From Spinellus fusiger (Eukaryota > Mucoromycota > Mucoromycetes > Mucorales > Phycomycetaceae): a DNA stretch of 64,000 bases. The notes beneath the pieces were generated by a model. It was not told where the DNA came from and did no database searches. It was given only the letters and a program-made list of their open reading frames with translations. The position numbers and the translations under genes were made by a program. The DNA is taken from contig JALLLS010000030.1 in the NCBI GenBank assembly GCA_025094145.1, positions 62,001 through 126,000 of the forward strand, written 5' to 3'. Below are positions 10,588 to 23,189 of the stretch, one piece after another (the stretch's first letter is position 1; every line of letters starts with the position of its first letter).

Positions 10588-11049
10588 GAATAAAAGATAT
10601 ATTTTTACAAGGTTACATAGTATGGATTTTGAGGCTACTTTTATATATATCTTTTTAAGCTATAAGGATCAAAGCTATACGATAATAACATCTCATTAAA
10701 TTCATAGTAAAAGAAAGAAAGAAATAGCAAACTAGTATAAATATTGACTCAATAGTCATAATCACTTCAACAGCTATCTCATTGTAACTGGTATTAACAA
10801 TAGTACTTAGTGAAAACAAGATATTATTTCTAATACTGTCCTTTAGACCCAAGACAAATAGAGTGTGAATTGTTTGACTTGTAAATTTGACGTGAATTTG
10901 ACTTGTGAATTTGATGAGTGGAGACTAGTGTATACATTACCAGAATAGAGAAATAAAGATTATTTGTTTTGATATTCCCCTCCTTTTGTTATTTCTCACA
11001 CTGCACATACAACTTAGCACCCAAGTACTCGTCAAGATGAGCATAACTG

Positions 11050-11540
11050 AGCAAGGTAATGTGCTATTATTAACAAAGAGAAACAATAGAAGGAGGTGAT
11101 AGACACCACCAAGGACTATTCTAGTGATAAAAAGGTAAGCAGTGTCTTCATCTGGGCTTGAGCTCATTGTAATCCATAAGGCATAGCATTGACTCTTCTT
11201 CTAATAGATAACATATGACTTATTATTCTCCAGACAAACACTAAGTACAAGGTATGTTTACTATCTCTCTTGATTGAATTATTACTAATACACTCTTTTC
11301 TGTTATTAGATAAGTTAAGACTCTTCTCAAGTCAGCCTTAGGTGGTCTTCTTCCTTCTATATTATCAATACTGTTTAGGGTGTCTAGGGTATACTCCTAA
11401 GCATGGTTTTCTATCTCCCAAGGATAAAGCACAAAGCTTTTAGGGTGTATATTCTGTTGCTATGAAGGAATACACCTAGAACAGCAGTGACTATAGTAAT
11501 AGTATGTTATTAGCTATAGTATTATTAGCTATATTATTAC
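11050..11540 (+). repeat. Dispersed repeat family R2, copy 1
   Basis: Shares long blocks with 15190-15634 (same strand) and 42330-42770 (inverted): ATTATTAACAAAGA(G/A)AAACAATAG, AGGTGGTCTTCTTCCTT, AAGGATAAA(G/A)CACAA and CTTTTAGGGTGT, ending in TATTAGCTATA-rich DNA. No conserved reading frame was seen. Probably a short non-autonomous element. Confidence 0.7.
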
Positions 11541-11699
11541 AATAAACAATTTTATCCATCAATAATTTTATTTATAAACAATATATTTTACTGATAATAC
11601 AATTTGATATTGAGGTATCCACAAAAGGAAACAATTATTTAGATACTTGCAAACCTTTTGATTTTAAACACATTTCCATAAAAAGCAATAGATTTTTAG

Positions 11700-11870
11700 A
11701 CGTAAAAGGAAGGAGATATCACCGCCTAAAAGCCAGAAAAATCTTTGGGTGTGTAGACAAAAGACTTTGGTATTTGGTACTGCCACCCTTTGCTTCAATG
11801 ATAGTCTTGCATCTCCAAGGTATGCTCTCAACAAGGCTGCTGATCATCTCTATTGGTATTTCTTACCATT
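11700..11870 (-). mobile_element. Tc1/mariner fragment (transposase C-terminus)
   Basis: On the minus strand, about 11860-11765 reads EIPIEMISSLVESIPWRCKT then IIEAKGGSTKY, the typical C-terminal end of a Tc1-type transposase (L-x-x-S-x-P-x-R-C, then A-x-G-G-x-T-K-Y). Nothing upstream of it remains. It belongs to a different subfamily from the other elements in the window. Confidence 0.75.
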
Positions 11871-11879
11871 CTATTTAAC

Positions 11880-12640
11880 TAAGGTAGAATCATTTGTGTA
11901 ATGAACGAATAAACTATAGAAGCTCTTTATTTTGACAATTTATTTCAAAAGAAATTAGCGTTGAATTTTATAGAATAGTTTTTTATCAGGATAGGTACAA
12001 TAAGAAAACATTTAGGTAGGTCGATGACTATTAAAACCATGTACAGATACTAAAAAATCGTTTCTTTCTTTCTTTTTTTAAATATATTTCTCCCCCACAA
12101 AAAGATTGAACGGATAATTTGTAAAAACAGTGTATCAAATGATTTAAAAGATACTAAGGTATGAGATCAATAGGCTGATCCTCTTTAGATGCAAATTGAC
12201 TTGTCTGATTGTATAAAATACTATATTGTTACATTAATGTTTCAAAATCTTGAGAGACTCGAGCAGCCGATTTAATTATTATCATACATGCAATTTTTTT
12301 TTCATCTTTTCTAGTTAAATTTGCATAACAATCAGCTAATCTTGCTAAAGTCAAACTTTTGATTACTTATTCTATAGATCAGAGAAGCCTAAAATAAAAC
12401 CATACAAAAATGGCTATATAGTACTACACCCTTAAGAATAGTCATGACCCTGGCGATACATGATTTCTTATTTAATAAGAATTTACTGAAATCAACCATT
12501 GGTAAACTCTTGAGACTGATTTGGAATTAAATTCTTTTAATAGCTTGAATATATTATGAAAAATTAAAATATGTTCTTATGTGCAATACAATAAAAATAT
12601 GTCAGTCTTATTCACACCATTAAATATAGCCTTATAGTTA
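11880..12640. other. Intergenic, no feature recognised
   Basis: AT-rich spacer upstream of the inverted duplication. No gene or repeat recognised. Confidence 0.45.
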
Positions 12641-12649
12641 GTGGGGATA

Positions 12650-13744
12650 CTCTACCTTAGGTAGTATTAATTGAGTGATTAACAGAAAAAGTTGGAATCT
12701 TTTTCAAATATAGATTTCCTATTCAACTTCATACTTTATCTTAATAGTGTTATAGCCTTATGAACTCATTAGATAGAGACATAAAGGCCTCAATGCATAA
12801 AGATTGAGAACAGGACATTGTGAAGATTAGCAAATAGTCATTAATATACCATTGACTGCTTTTAATTCACGGATTGCCTTGCTATTATGGGTTCTATTAT
12901 TTTCTTCCTGTAGACAGTAGCTGACTTCAAGGTTCAGGAGAAAAAATGCTTGAGTTCATGGCAATAGGCCTCTCCCAAGATATTGGTGCACTTGTCGGAG
13001 TTTATCCTACTCTCCACTATGATCCATCTCCCAACACTCTTCCTACTGAGACAGCCCCATACCATCACTCCAACACATCCAAACTTCTCTGTTTCCAAGA
13101 TAATCTTGGGCTTGAAGGCCGTGCTATGCTGATTGATGAATCTGATTGCCTGTCATAGCTCATGAACATCACTCTGGACCTATCGGACCAGACAATCTCT
13201 TGCCACTGCTCATGTATTCAACTAATGTACTCAAGGGCCTACTAGAGCCTTGCCTTTATGTTTTTCTTGGTAAGAACAGGCTTCACCACTGGAATGAAAT
13301 ATTGGAAGCTCATTTCACCAAGGTACTTCTTCAGAGTTTTGTCTGATGGGAATCACTGACTACTGTTCTTCTCAACCATCAGAGGGCTCTGTTGTCTAAC
13401 TTTCTTTGTCAGAAACTCTTGGGTGAAGGCATCACCAAGCATTTTTTCTTGAGGTGTCTCACAATGTCCTCTACAGTGGAATAAGGCACGGTGAACATAA
13501 AAGATGTCTCTGTCAGGGTGTTGTTGTTCATTAACTCATTGAGGATGGATAAACAGATCTCAAGGATGGTATATTTCCCATACATCTCAGGAGTTTTATT
13601 GAGCTTGTTTAGAGTGTTGGATGGTGCAGACACTATAAGAAAAATTAGTTTTATGAACAGAGAAAATAATGGTGTGTATTATTTTTCGGTATTAAAATAG
13701 TTTGGAATTTGAAACCATTGATTATATTCTTTTGGTTACTTGAC
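12650..13744 (-). mobile_element. Tc1/mariner family A element, internally deleted (left arm of palindrome)
   Basis: Minus-strand remnant of a Tc1-like element related to the better preserved copy at 19455-20815. The transposase start (13633-13409) reads NTLNKLNKTPEMYGKYTILE and then the helix-turn-helix part with YSTVEDIVRHLKKK. Later parts are broken by stops, and the region encoding the third catalytic residue is missing. The right end, near 13744, has TTGGTTACTTGACTA, resembling the family's terminal repeat. Bases 12661-13689 are matched exactly, inverted, by 15635-16663. Confidence 0.8.
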
Positions 13745-13957
13745 TAAAAAAAAGATCTAAATACTCTTCTAAGAATTCATCAACTAATATATTTCAATAG
13801 CCGACTACGCCCAAATGAAACTTATTGATACTGTAAAGATGATATGTGTCAAGTTTACTTTTACAGTGTGTACTTTTAAAAAAAGCATCAATAAAATTTA
13901 ACTAGCTATAAATCAAATAAGAGGCACAGACAATAAACATCAAGTGAGAGGTTAATA

Positions 13958-14792
13958 CAGTCACACAAAATTGAATTTAATACTTGCCTAAATTTTAATT
14001 AAAAAAAAAAGCTATGGGGCATTTATTACCTGTTGAAGACTGAATTAAAATTGACTGTCATTACAAACGTAGTTGAGATGAAAAAGCCCACAGTTCAAAA
14101 TAGTATCAGAAACATCAAAGAACGTGGGTCACCAATGCGTTTAAAGAGTCATGGAAAATATAAAAATGTGAATGAGAGGGACCACAGACACTTGGAAAAG
14201 GTCATTAGAGAGGACCCATTTGCCTCATATAATCAGCTGAAATTGGAAATGTTGAAGTTTGAGGTGGGTGTATGTAGAAACACCATTATCAGTTACTGCA
14301 ATTAGTTAGGGTTTGGATCTTTCTGTGTATATCACAAGCCAGACTTAACTGCAAAACAAAATGAGACACATCAGATTAGGGTTCTTTGAGTACTGGTCCA
14401 TACAAATTTTTTAAATTGAACCCAATTGAACACATCTGGTGGGCCTTGGAAAGACAAATTAAGAAAACGAAGGCATCTATTACCAATGTAGAAGGTTTGA
14501 AGGTTCTACTTACAGAGGAGTGGGAGAGGGTTGGTGTTGAACTTGCACAACGATGAGTTCAAAGTATGACAGATAGATACTATACAGCTATTGATGCCAA
14601 AGGAGGCTATACAAAATATTAGTTGTATTATTATTATTATTTTCTATAATTAAAGATGTTGATCCTTGTCATGCTTAAGTTTGAAGCTTCTATATAAAAT
14701 ATGGAGTGTTTTATTTGATGTTGAACATGTCCTAAATATTTTGTCCTGATATTTATTTTTTCAAAAGTATTATATCCAATTGGGTGTGACTG
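13958..14792 (+). mobile_element. Tc1/mariner family B derivative, 835 bp
   Basis: Flanked by TA on both sides, with terminal inverted repeats starting CAGTCACACAAAATTGAATT (left) and CAGTCACACCCAATTGGATA (right, reverse complement). The interior keeps a helix-turn-helix fragment (14075-14290: KPTVQNSIRNIKERGSPM, HRHLEKVIREDPFASYNQLK) and the C-terminal block containing NPIEHIWWALE. The central catalytic part is deleted. Copy B2 is at 38184-39146. Confidence 0.85.
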
Positions 14793-15189
14793 TATAATTT
14801 CCGAATTGATACAGGACAGGCAGTAAGTTTTGGGGATAGACAACCCAAAAAAAAAGCCTAAAAGATAAGCACAAATGATATTTATTTCATATGTTTTTAT
14901 AAATTATTCTTAGGTGAGATTTTTATGAAATATATATTTGTGTGTTAAACTTGATGTAGCAAACAAGTTGGAAGCTAAGAGTAAAGAGATAGGTTAAAAA
15001 AGAGTTGACAGGTTGAACAGAAAAATGAGTTTCGGTAATTAAAATTTGTTTATGTTCTAAATTGACTATTAACTGAAGTTGTAAGATTTTAAATTTCTGT
15101 CTCTTCTATTCACACCAGAAGATTTTTGGGAAATATAAGAAAATACATAGACAATGAAATTATGAAATTCTTTTGATTAGATAACGTGT

Positions 15190-15634
15190 TTGGAAAGGCC
15201 TTCTGCTGTCTAAATGAACTATTTTAGCAATGGCTATTGACTCTGCAATTAAACGCTATAAAGTTGAATATAAAAGGAAGTAAAGTGAAGATTGAAACTC
15301 AGTCACCAGATTTATTGTTTAACATAATGTGTTATTATTAACAAAGAAAAACAATAGGAAATAATAGACACTAACAAAGGCTATTATTAAGATCATTATA
15401 TTCCACATAACACTCATTGTATTTTTATTAGGCAATTAAAGACTCTAAAGTAAGTCAAAGGTGGTCTTCTTCCTTTTATACTGTCTAGGATGTTTAGGTT
15501 GTATTATCAACCACAGTTATCTATGTCTCAAGGATAAAACACAAGGCTTTTAGGGTGTGGATTCTATTGCTGTGAGAAAATGCATTTAGGCAGTATCTAT
15601 AGTCATAATATATTATTAGCTATAATAAAGTGAC
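15190..15634 (+). repeat. Dispersed repeat family R2, copy 2
   Basis: About 445 bp matching 42330-42770 inverted over its whole length (including AAAGGCCTTCTGCTGTCTAA, present in reverse complement with changes near 42750) and 11050-11540 over its right part. It abuts the right palindrome arm directly. Confidence 0.7.
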
Positions 15635-16677
15635 CCGAAAAATAATACACACCATTATTTTCTCTGTTCATAAAACTAATTTTTCTTATAGTGTCTGCAC
15701 CATCCAACACTCTAAACAAGCTCAATAAAACTCCTGAGATGTATGGGAAATATACCATCCTTGAGATCTGTTTATCCATCCTCAATGAGTTAATGAACAA
15801 CAACACCCTGACAGAGACATCTTTTATGTTCACCGTGCCTTATTCCACTGTAGAGGACATTGTGAGACACCTCAAGAAAAAATGCTTGGTGATGCCTTCA
15901 CCCAAGAGTTTCTGACAAAGAAAGTTAGACAACAGAGCCCTCTGATGGTTGAGAAGAACAGTAGTCAGTGATTCCCATCAGACAAAACTCTGAAGAAGTA
16001 CCTTGGTGAAATGAGCTTCCAATATTTCATTCCAGTGGTGAAGCCTGTTCTTACCAAGAAAAACATAAAGGCAAGGCTCTAGTAGGCCCTTGAGTACATT
16101 AGTTGAATACATGAGCAGTGGCAAGAGATTGTCTGGTCCGATAGGTCCAGAGTGATGTTCATGAGCTATGACAGGCAATCAGATTCATCAATCAGCATAG
16201 CACGGCCTTCAAGCCCAAGATTATCTTGGAAACAGAGAAGTTTGGATGTGTTGGAGTGATGGTATGGGGCTGTCTCAGTAGGAAGAGTGTTGGGAGATGG
16301 ATCATAGTGGAGAGTAGGATAAACTCCGACAAGTGCACCAATATCTTGGGAGAGGCCTATTGCCATGAACTCAAGCATTTTTTCTCCTGAACCTTGAAGT
16401 CAGCTACTGTCTACAGGAAGAAAATAATAGAACCCATAATAGCAAGGCAATCCGTGAATTAAAAGCAGTCAATGGTATATTAATGACTATTTGCTAATCT
16501 TCACAATGTCCTGTTCTCAATCTTTATGCATTGAGGCCTTTATGTCTCTATCTAATGAGTTCATAAGGCTATAACACTATTAAGATAAAGTATGAAGTTG
16601 AATAGGAAATCTATATTTGAAAAAGATTCCAACTTTTTCTGTTAATCACTCAATTAATACTACCATAAGGTAGAAGC
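15635..16677 (+). mobile_element. Tc1/mariner family A element, internally deleted (right arm of palindrome)
   Basis: Plus-strand copy identical to the left arm, with the same deletion and the same frame breaks. Its 5' end differs from the left copy: it goes straight from ATAAAGTGACC, a terminal-repeat-like motif, into the shared sequence, so the roughly 55 bp between the shared part and the left copy's end are absent. Confidence 0.8.
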
Positions 16678-18190
16678 CACTGAAGGATAAGCAACCACAA
16701 GATGTATAAATAATGAACCTTTCTTTGCTCAATAAATAGTATCTTTGTTCAATCTCTATTTTATCTAAATGAATAATATCACCTGGAATTTGAAAGAAAA
16801 GGGAGGTTTTCTGTATGTCACTGAATGTTACACATTACATGATGTAGTTTATCATCCCACAATGGCTGTCATAAATAAAAAGTATATGAGTATTTAGGAA
16901 GTGTATTAAATATAACTTAAATTAAAGGATTAAAGTAGCCCCATCGATTATGGATTTTTATAATTGCTTGATGACTTTTTGTAAAATATTATTCAAAATA
17001 AAAGATAAAGATAAGGCTGCACTTAAAGTAGGCATAATCGTTAAAGTATTCAATTATATAAGTCATAACTATATTCTCAATTTGAGATAGAGAACAAAAT
17101 ATTAAAATAAAGGACACCATCTTTCCTCTCTTCTTGATATTGTTTGAGTGTATTTTAAAAAGACATTTGCACTCAGTGATTTTTTTATTAGTATAGTATC
17201 AATAGAATTACTTTCTCATTTATTCCTGATAGATTATTTTCAAGCTAATGAAAATAACTATAAAACTGTATTTGTCTATATTAGAATAATAATAGAGTAC
17301 ACGTCTTGTACTTTTTAACATAATATAATCCTTGTGAATTCTTTGATGTGTAACTATCAATAATCTTAAAATCATTGCAAGGTCTATTCTTATTCTGGGC
17401 AATTTCAAGCTGTGTTAAGTAACCTATTTTAAATTGACACTAGAATTCCAAGAAAGATGTGACGGGTCAGTCTATAGAGTCATGTGGATACGAGTTAAAA
17501 ATAAGTGTTAAATAAGTGAAACTGAAAACCTCATTCAATAAAGGAACTAATAAATAATAAAAAGGCTCAGCTAGCTTGTTGAATGGGTTTGTTAATATAT
17601 GATATTGTCAAGAAAGAATTAGCATTCTTGTTGAAAATGGCATAACTCTATTTTAGGAAATATACATGTTTACCATTATGTTATTTATCTGTTATTGCGG
17701 AAACAGGTAGTACTGACTGATGATAGCTTTATCGATTTAATATTTTTAGCTCCATATTTACACAAATTCTAACATTTCACCTTACTTTGTTTTAACGCTC
17801 ATATACCACCAAAACATATAGATTTTTATAGGCTATTGAAGATGTATTATGTGCCACTAGTATCAAACACCAATAAAATAAAGTTTTTATTCGTATTTTT
17901 ATTTTTATTTTATTTTTTAAAAAAAAACATAACAAAATTATACAAAGCCTAATCTAACAGTAATGTTAATTATATGAGACATATACGCAATAAGGATTCT
18001 TTAAAATAAATAGACACTTAATCTGGATACAAATGAATCACAAAAAATTCCATAGAAAAACTTTATCGAGGCTCATGAAATCCTTAAAAAAATCTCCAAC
18101 CTTTGTTTGGTAGAATATACATTTCTGTCCTTTCTCATGATTTTTTTAGAAGTGACCCTACAAATAATTAATTTAATTGAGATCGGGATA
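16678..18190. other. Intergenic, no feature recognised
   Basis: Very AT-rich spacer of 1.5 kb. Short open frames such as 17408-17220 (minus) have no recognisable content. Confidence 0.45.
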
Positions 18191-20875
18191 CACTATTTTC
18201 ATAAAGTATTCGCACAACCTCAGAAAAAAAATTGTACGCTTTTCGAAATATTATTTCTTCAACAATGAGCTTACAAAGTTACTATGAAGATGGACAGGGA
18301 AATGCTATCGACGAATTGGGTAATGAATTCATATTGATGGTTGTAGATAAAAAATGTTTCCCTCTTCAAAACATTGTAGATTACAATACTTACTTGAACT
18401 TAAAACCACCTGAGAAGCCTCAGTCAGATCCCAAAGCCACCGAAAAGGCTACAGCCTCTACTTCAGCACCTGCACTCTACTACAAGAAACAAGAGCCTGT
18501 AGAAATCCTCAAAAACAGGCTAACCAGTATTATTAAATGAAGACCATAAAAAACATATATCTGAAAAGTTTTTGGATCACCTTTCTGCAACTTTATATAA
18601 AGCAATGGACAGTCTTAATGAACAGTTCAAAGACTTGAAAGTTTCCAAGACAACGGTCTACAGCTTTATGACAGAAAACTGTGCCTTGTCATTTAAGAAA
18701 TCACACCTTTATTCAAAAGAAAGAAACTTGCCTAAAATTATTTAAAAAATTGACTGGGTCAACAGATGGAGCCAAAAATACATGGATTACAATAGTAATT
18801 ATGTATTTATTGATGAGTCATTTCTCCCTATTAATTAAAAAGAATCATGGCTGGGTCAAAGAAAGGAACCAGAGCAAAGGTTGTCCAGCCCATAACAAGA
18901 GCGTAATCAACAAAATTTTTAGGAGCTATATCTCTTCATGGCATTATTAATATCAAAGTAAGAGCACCTTATGCTTCATGATATAAAAAAGAAAATGAGG
19001 CAGCCAAGATGTAAAAAAAAAAACTAATGGAACAGTTACTGGTCATTAATTTAACTTCATTGCAAGCACTTTGGATGTTTTGAGCCTTTTCTATGAATTT
19101 AAAAGACACTATATAATAATAGATTATGCGCCTATTCATACAGCCAAAAGGATTGGTAGACTTACTGTAAGACACGGCTACGGATGTTTATTTCCTCCAC
19201 CGTAATCTCTTGAGCTTAATCCCATTAAGCAACTTTGGTCTGTTGTGAAGAGTAAATTTAAAAGAGAAAAGCTATTGGAAAGTGAGACGTTAAACATGAG
19301 GATCACTAAAGCGTGTAGCGACGTTCTCATTAGTGATCTTAAGAAATTTTATTGTTACTCTTTTTTGAAATTTGAAATATGCTTAAGTAAAAATCCTCAT
19401 TGATAAATTTCACACACTTTATGCAAACGAATATTAATGGAATTGTTAAAATTATAGTGACCCGCCAAATATAATCGATAGTTTTAAATGCAGATTTCCT
19501 TTTTTTGGATCCATACTTTATCTTAATAGTGTTATAACTTCATGAATTAATTAGCTAAAGACATAAAACTTTCAATAGATACATAGAAGAGTGTTTATAA
19601 GACAAGAAGAAAGTTTTATTACAAGGCCAATTAATAGCCACTATAGCCACTCTTGGCATCAATGACGGCCTGGCATCTCCGCCCCATGCTGGCAATGAGG
19701 GTGTCTGTCACTTCCTTTGATATTTTACCCCATTCCAGCATCAGGGACACCTAAAACTTCTCCTTGGTGGTATATACCATCCTGTCCTTCCCGATAACCT
19801 TCTTGAGGTGGGCCCATAGATGCTCAATTGGATTGAGATCGGGACTTTGTGAGGGCCAGTAAGGAAGAGTTTCCACACTCTTTGCTGCCTTCCTTTCACA
19901 AGTTTCCTTGCTTGTATGGGGTCTAGCATTATCCTCCTGTAGGCTGTAACTGACTCCAGGGTTTAGGAGAGAGACACTTGAGCTCGGGGCAGTAGACATC
20001 TCCCAAGACATTGATGTACTTGGCGGAGTTTATCCTACCCTCCACTACGATCCATCTCCCAACACCCTCCCCACTGAAACAGCCCCATACCATCACTCTA
20101 CCACCTCCAAACTTCCTCATTTCTAGGACATTTTTAGGCTCAAAGGCCGTACCAGGCTGCCTGGTGAATTTTGCGCCCCTGTCATAGCTCATCAGTTCCA
20201 CTCTGGACTCATCGGACCAGACGACCCCTTGCCACTGCTCATGGGTCCAACCAACGTGCTCATGGGCCCACTGGTGCCTTGCCTCCATATGTTTCTTAGT
20301 GAAAAGAGGCTTCACCACTGGACTGAAAGAGTGGAAGCTCATTTCATCAAGGTACCTCTTTAGAGTCTTGTATGATACCTTGATGACCATGTCTGCCATG
20401 ATAGCCTTCTTGGTCTGATGGGAATCACTAACTACTGTTCTTCTCAACCATCAGAGGACTCTGTTGTCCAACTTTCTTTGTCGGAAACTCTTGGATGAAG
20501 GCATCACCAAGCCTTTTTTCTTGAGGTGTCTCACAATGTCCTCTACAGTGGAATAAGGCATGGTGAACATACGAGATGTCTCGGCTTAAGTGGCGTTCAT
20601 GTTCAGTACCTCATGGAGAATGGCTGAACGAGTCTCGAGGCTTGTATATTTCCCATACATCTAGGGGGTCTTAGTGAAAATGTTCATCGTGTTGGATGAG
20701 TCAGAAATTATAGAAAAATAATTGTTATGAAGAAAGAAAAAATAATGTTTATTATTTTTGGTATAAAAATAGCCTGGGATTTGAAATGGTCGATTACATT
20801 TGTTTGTTCACTTTATATATATTTAAGTATGCGATTTTTTTTCTGAGGTTGTGCGAATACTTTCTGAAAATACTG
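18191..20875 (+). mobile_element. DDE_3 (IS630-like) transposon with nested Tc1 insertion
   Basis: Outer boundaries are TA-flanked terminal inverted repeats, CACTATTTTCATAAAGTATT at left and CAGTATTTTCAGAAAGTATT (reverse complement) at right, both continuing CGCACAACCTCAGAAAAAAA. Inside, the transposase gene is decayed: an N-terminal open frame (18232-18540, MSLQSYYEDGQGNAIDELGN) followed by frames with stops and shifts that still show LIDESF, GTRAKVVQP, then an L-N-P-I-x-Q-L-W-S-V-V-K-S block near 19210. At 19455 the element is interrupted by a 1.36-kb Tc1 element. Without it, the host transposon would be about 1.3 kb. Confidence 0.8.
19455..20815 (-). mobile_element. Tc1/mariner family A element (nested copy)
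   Basis: About 1,361 bp with imperfect terminal repeats (TAGTGACCCGCCAAATATAA and TAAAGTGAACAAACAAATGT) next to TA. On the minus strand the transposase fragments include the region 20447-19929 with WSDESRVELMSYDRGAK (first catalytic Asp) and GGGRVMVWGCFSG, then in another frame LQEDNARPHTSKET (second Asp) and SPDLNPIEHLWAHLKKVIGK (Glu). All three DD34E residues are thus still encoded, but at least one frameshift near 19950 and stops upstream break the gene. Its helix-turn-helix N-terminus is at about 20700-20460. Confidence 0.88.
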
Positions 20876-20886
20876 TAATGTGAGAA

Positions 20887-21138
20887 CTAGTAAAGAATAA
20901 TCAATACTATTTGCTGCCTTCTACTCTTAGGTAAATATTTTAGTGAGTTTGTCTCCTTGGAATACTTCATTATGTCTCTCACAGTGGAATCAGACACGTT
21001 GAATAAACAAGATGCCTTAGTCATGATAGAGTACATGTCCAGCACCTGATGCAGGAGAATTGACCGAGTTTCTATGTTTGTATATTTACCATACATTTCG
21101 AGGGCTCCAGAGAAAGAGTTCACAGCGTTGGATAGCAT
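20887..21138 (-). mobile_element. Tc1/mariner N-terminal fragment
   Basis: Minus-strand open frame reading NAVNSFSGALEMYGKYTNIE then VSDSTVRDIMKYSKETNSLK, homologous to the helix-turn-helix N-terminus of the family A transposase but clearly diverged. No catalytic domain follows. Confidence 0.65.
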
Positions 21139-21170
21139 AGATATTATAAAAAATCTTTATTAGAAAATAA

Positions 21171-23189
21171 GAATAAAATAGTATGTTAATTCTTAGTCCA
21201 AAAATAGCACTAAAATTGATGGTCTCGATTTTTTTTTATCGCTTTACGATAAGCAACTCTAAGTTTTTTAGGTACTACCTGTAGCTATATTACACGATCA
21301 GCTTGCATGATAGAAATAATCTACAATACATACAGTAGAATCCCTTTTTATTATTTATGTGAATTTAGTTTATTTTTATTTATCTTAATAAAAATAAAGG
21401 ATATGATAGTTTAATGAAATAATAATTACTCTTGTAGTGCATGTTTATTTTATAAAATACGATGTTTTACAATCCAAAAAACATCCTCAAACTGAGTTCC
21501 TATATTTTGCGCGTTTTTTTTCATGAGAAAGAACAGGGGTTGAATGAAGGGGCATTTACTATTCTTAAATGACCTGTCATTCTATTTTTACTGCCCTAGA
21601 ATATATGATCTAAGCTTTTTACTTGCTTTTACAGGAAATATTATTCTCTCCCTCTAATGATATTTCTCTTTTTTTCTACCCCTATTGACTCACTCCTTAA
21701 TGCATTGGTAACAATATGATGAGAAAATAAAATTTCTGTTTTTTTATTTTATACATACACATATACAGACATATTATATTATATCATATTATTAAGAAAG
21801 TACCCAGAACTTGGTGACTGTATTCGTAATAACCGTAAACCTTCGTTAGAAGAAAATGTGCCTTTTCTATTCATAGAATGTTTTTTTTTAAAAAATATAT
21901 TTTTCCAAATAAAAATAAAAAGCTGTTATCTTTTTAAGAGATCTTCACTGTTTGTTTTATATATTGAAATATGAAATTATTATTTAGATGGCTTATTAGG
22001 ATAACGTCTTCATATGTGAACATTTAAGGTTGTTGTATCGAGATATACTGAGTGAATAATGATACCAATAGTTGAACTACCAATGAAAAGTATACCTTGG
22101 CACTGTCAGTTTATAGTTTAAATGGCATTGTGTCTTTCCCGAATAATGATATCCCCACAAGTTAATGTAGTGTATTATCCAATAAATAAATAAGCGGTAT
22201 ATACTCAATATGGTATTCTTTCTAAGAATGCAATGGAAAAAGTTCTGCGTCATTATTGCTGTTGTTGCTGTTATTTTTAATACAAATCTTGCAACCTTAT
22301 CGAGTTTGATTTTGCCATTAAGGAGCTTACTGCTGAGTTGTGACTCAATGATCTTCATCAAATCAATGTTTGATGGCTGCTATTACTATTAATCCATCAA
22401 TTCTAGGTGAAGAAGATGGTCTGATAGATAATGGTTACCCAATTAAAGTAATATAAAGTGTATTTAACACTTAAATCAATAAAGCTGTAAAGTAAATCAT
22501 ACTGATAATTATAGTCTAATAACCAAAAATCTAGGAGAAAAGTCTAATAGTGCATTTTAAAAAACTGATTTTAGCTTTTCAAAGGCAAATATTCAAATAC
22601 TTTAAAATGATGACCATTTCCCTTTAAACTACACTAATAAATTACTCGCCTGTCCTTGGTATAATCTAAAAGTAGATTAATGTGTAGCATTATGTTTTCT
22701 ACTGCCATAACTAACTAATAACTACTGAATGAAGAAAAAGAAGTGTGTCGTCTTTTGATCTTAGGCATCAAAGGAAATCCAGTCAGTTAAACGTGTAGTA
22801 GAACTCTGGTCTTTATTCATTCATTCAATTCCATACTTCTATTATACTATTTTCTAGACGATGCTTTTGATAAATTATGATATAATAATTATATCTTAGA
22901 GATGCACTATCTTTTAGCTCGACTTCAACTGTTCACCTTTCTGTTTCCAGTTGGCTTCACTAAAAATGCCACTATTCATAAAGGGAAAGTGACATCACGA
23001 CAAGTGTAACTTCTTAAAATGAAGTTGACTTTAATCATGAATGGTAAGTCTGAGTTAACTGAAAATATAATATTTAAACATCGGACCTTATTTCCCGTAC
23101 AACACTTAATATTATTATCACTATTTTATCCCTTGATTTCCTTTTTAACCTTTTCCCTGTATATTCTATACTAAAAATCAAACAAAAAT
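21171..23189. other. Intergenic, no firm feature
   Basis: About 2 kb of AT-rich DNA upstream of the alpha/beta-hydrolase-like gene. A minus-strand open frame at 22361-22077 (IIESQLSSKLLNGKIKLDKV) looks somewhat protein-like but has no family I recognise. No repeat matches elsewhere in the window. Confidence 0.4.

Larger units (their letters stand above)
12661..16663. repeat. Large inverted duplication (1,029-bp arms, 1,945-bp spacer)
   Basis: Position x on the left corresponds to 29324-x on the right across the whole arm, with no indel. Translations of matching frames in both arms are the same, and direct reading of the outer 285 bp found no mismatch. Just outside the arms similarity continues for about 10 bp with one extra base on the right, then stops. 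The spacer holds the end of the left element, a 835-bp Tc1 derivative and repeat R2 copy 2. Confidence 0.9.

Noticed and set aside
22077..22361. Minus-strand open frame with protein-like start (IIESQLSSKLLNGK)
   Set aside because: Not recognisable, no second copy in the window, no splice context; kept only as a remark in the intergenic entry.
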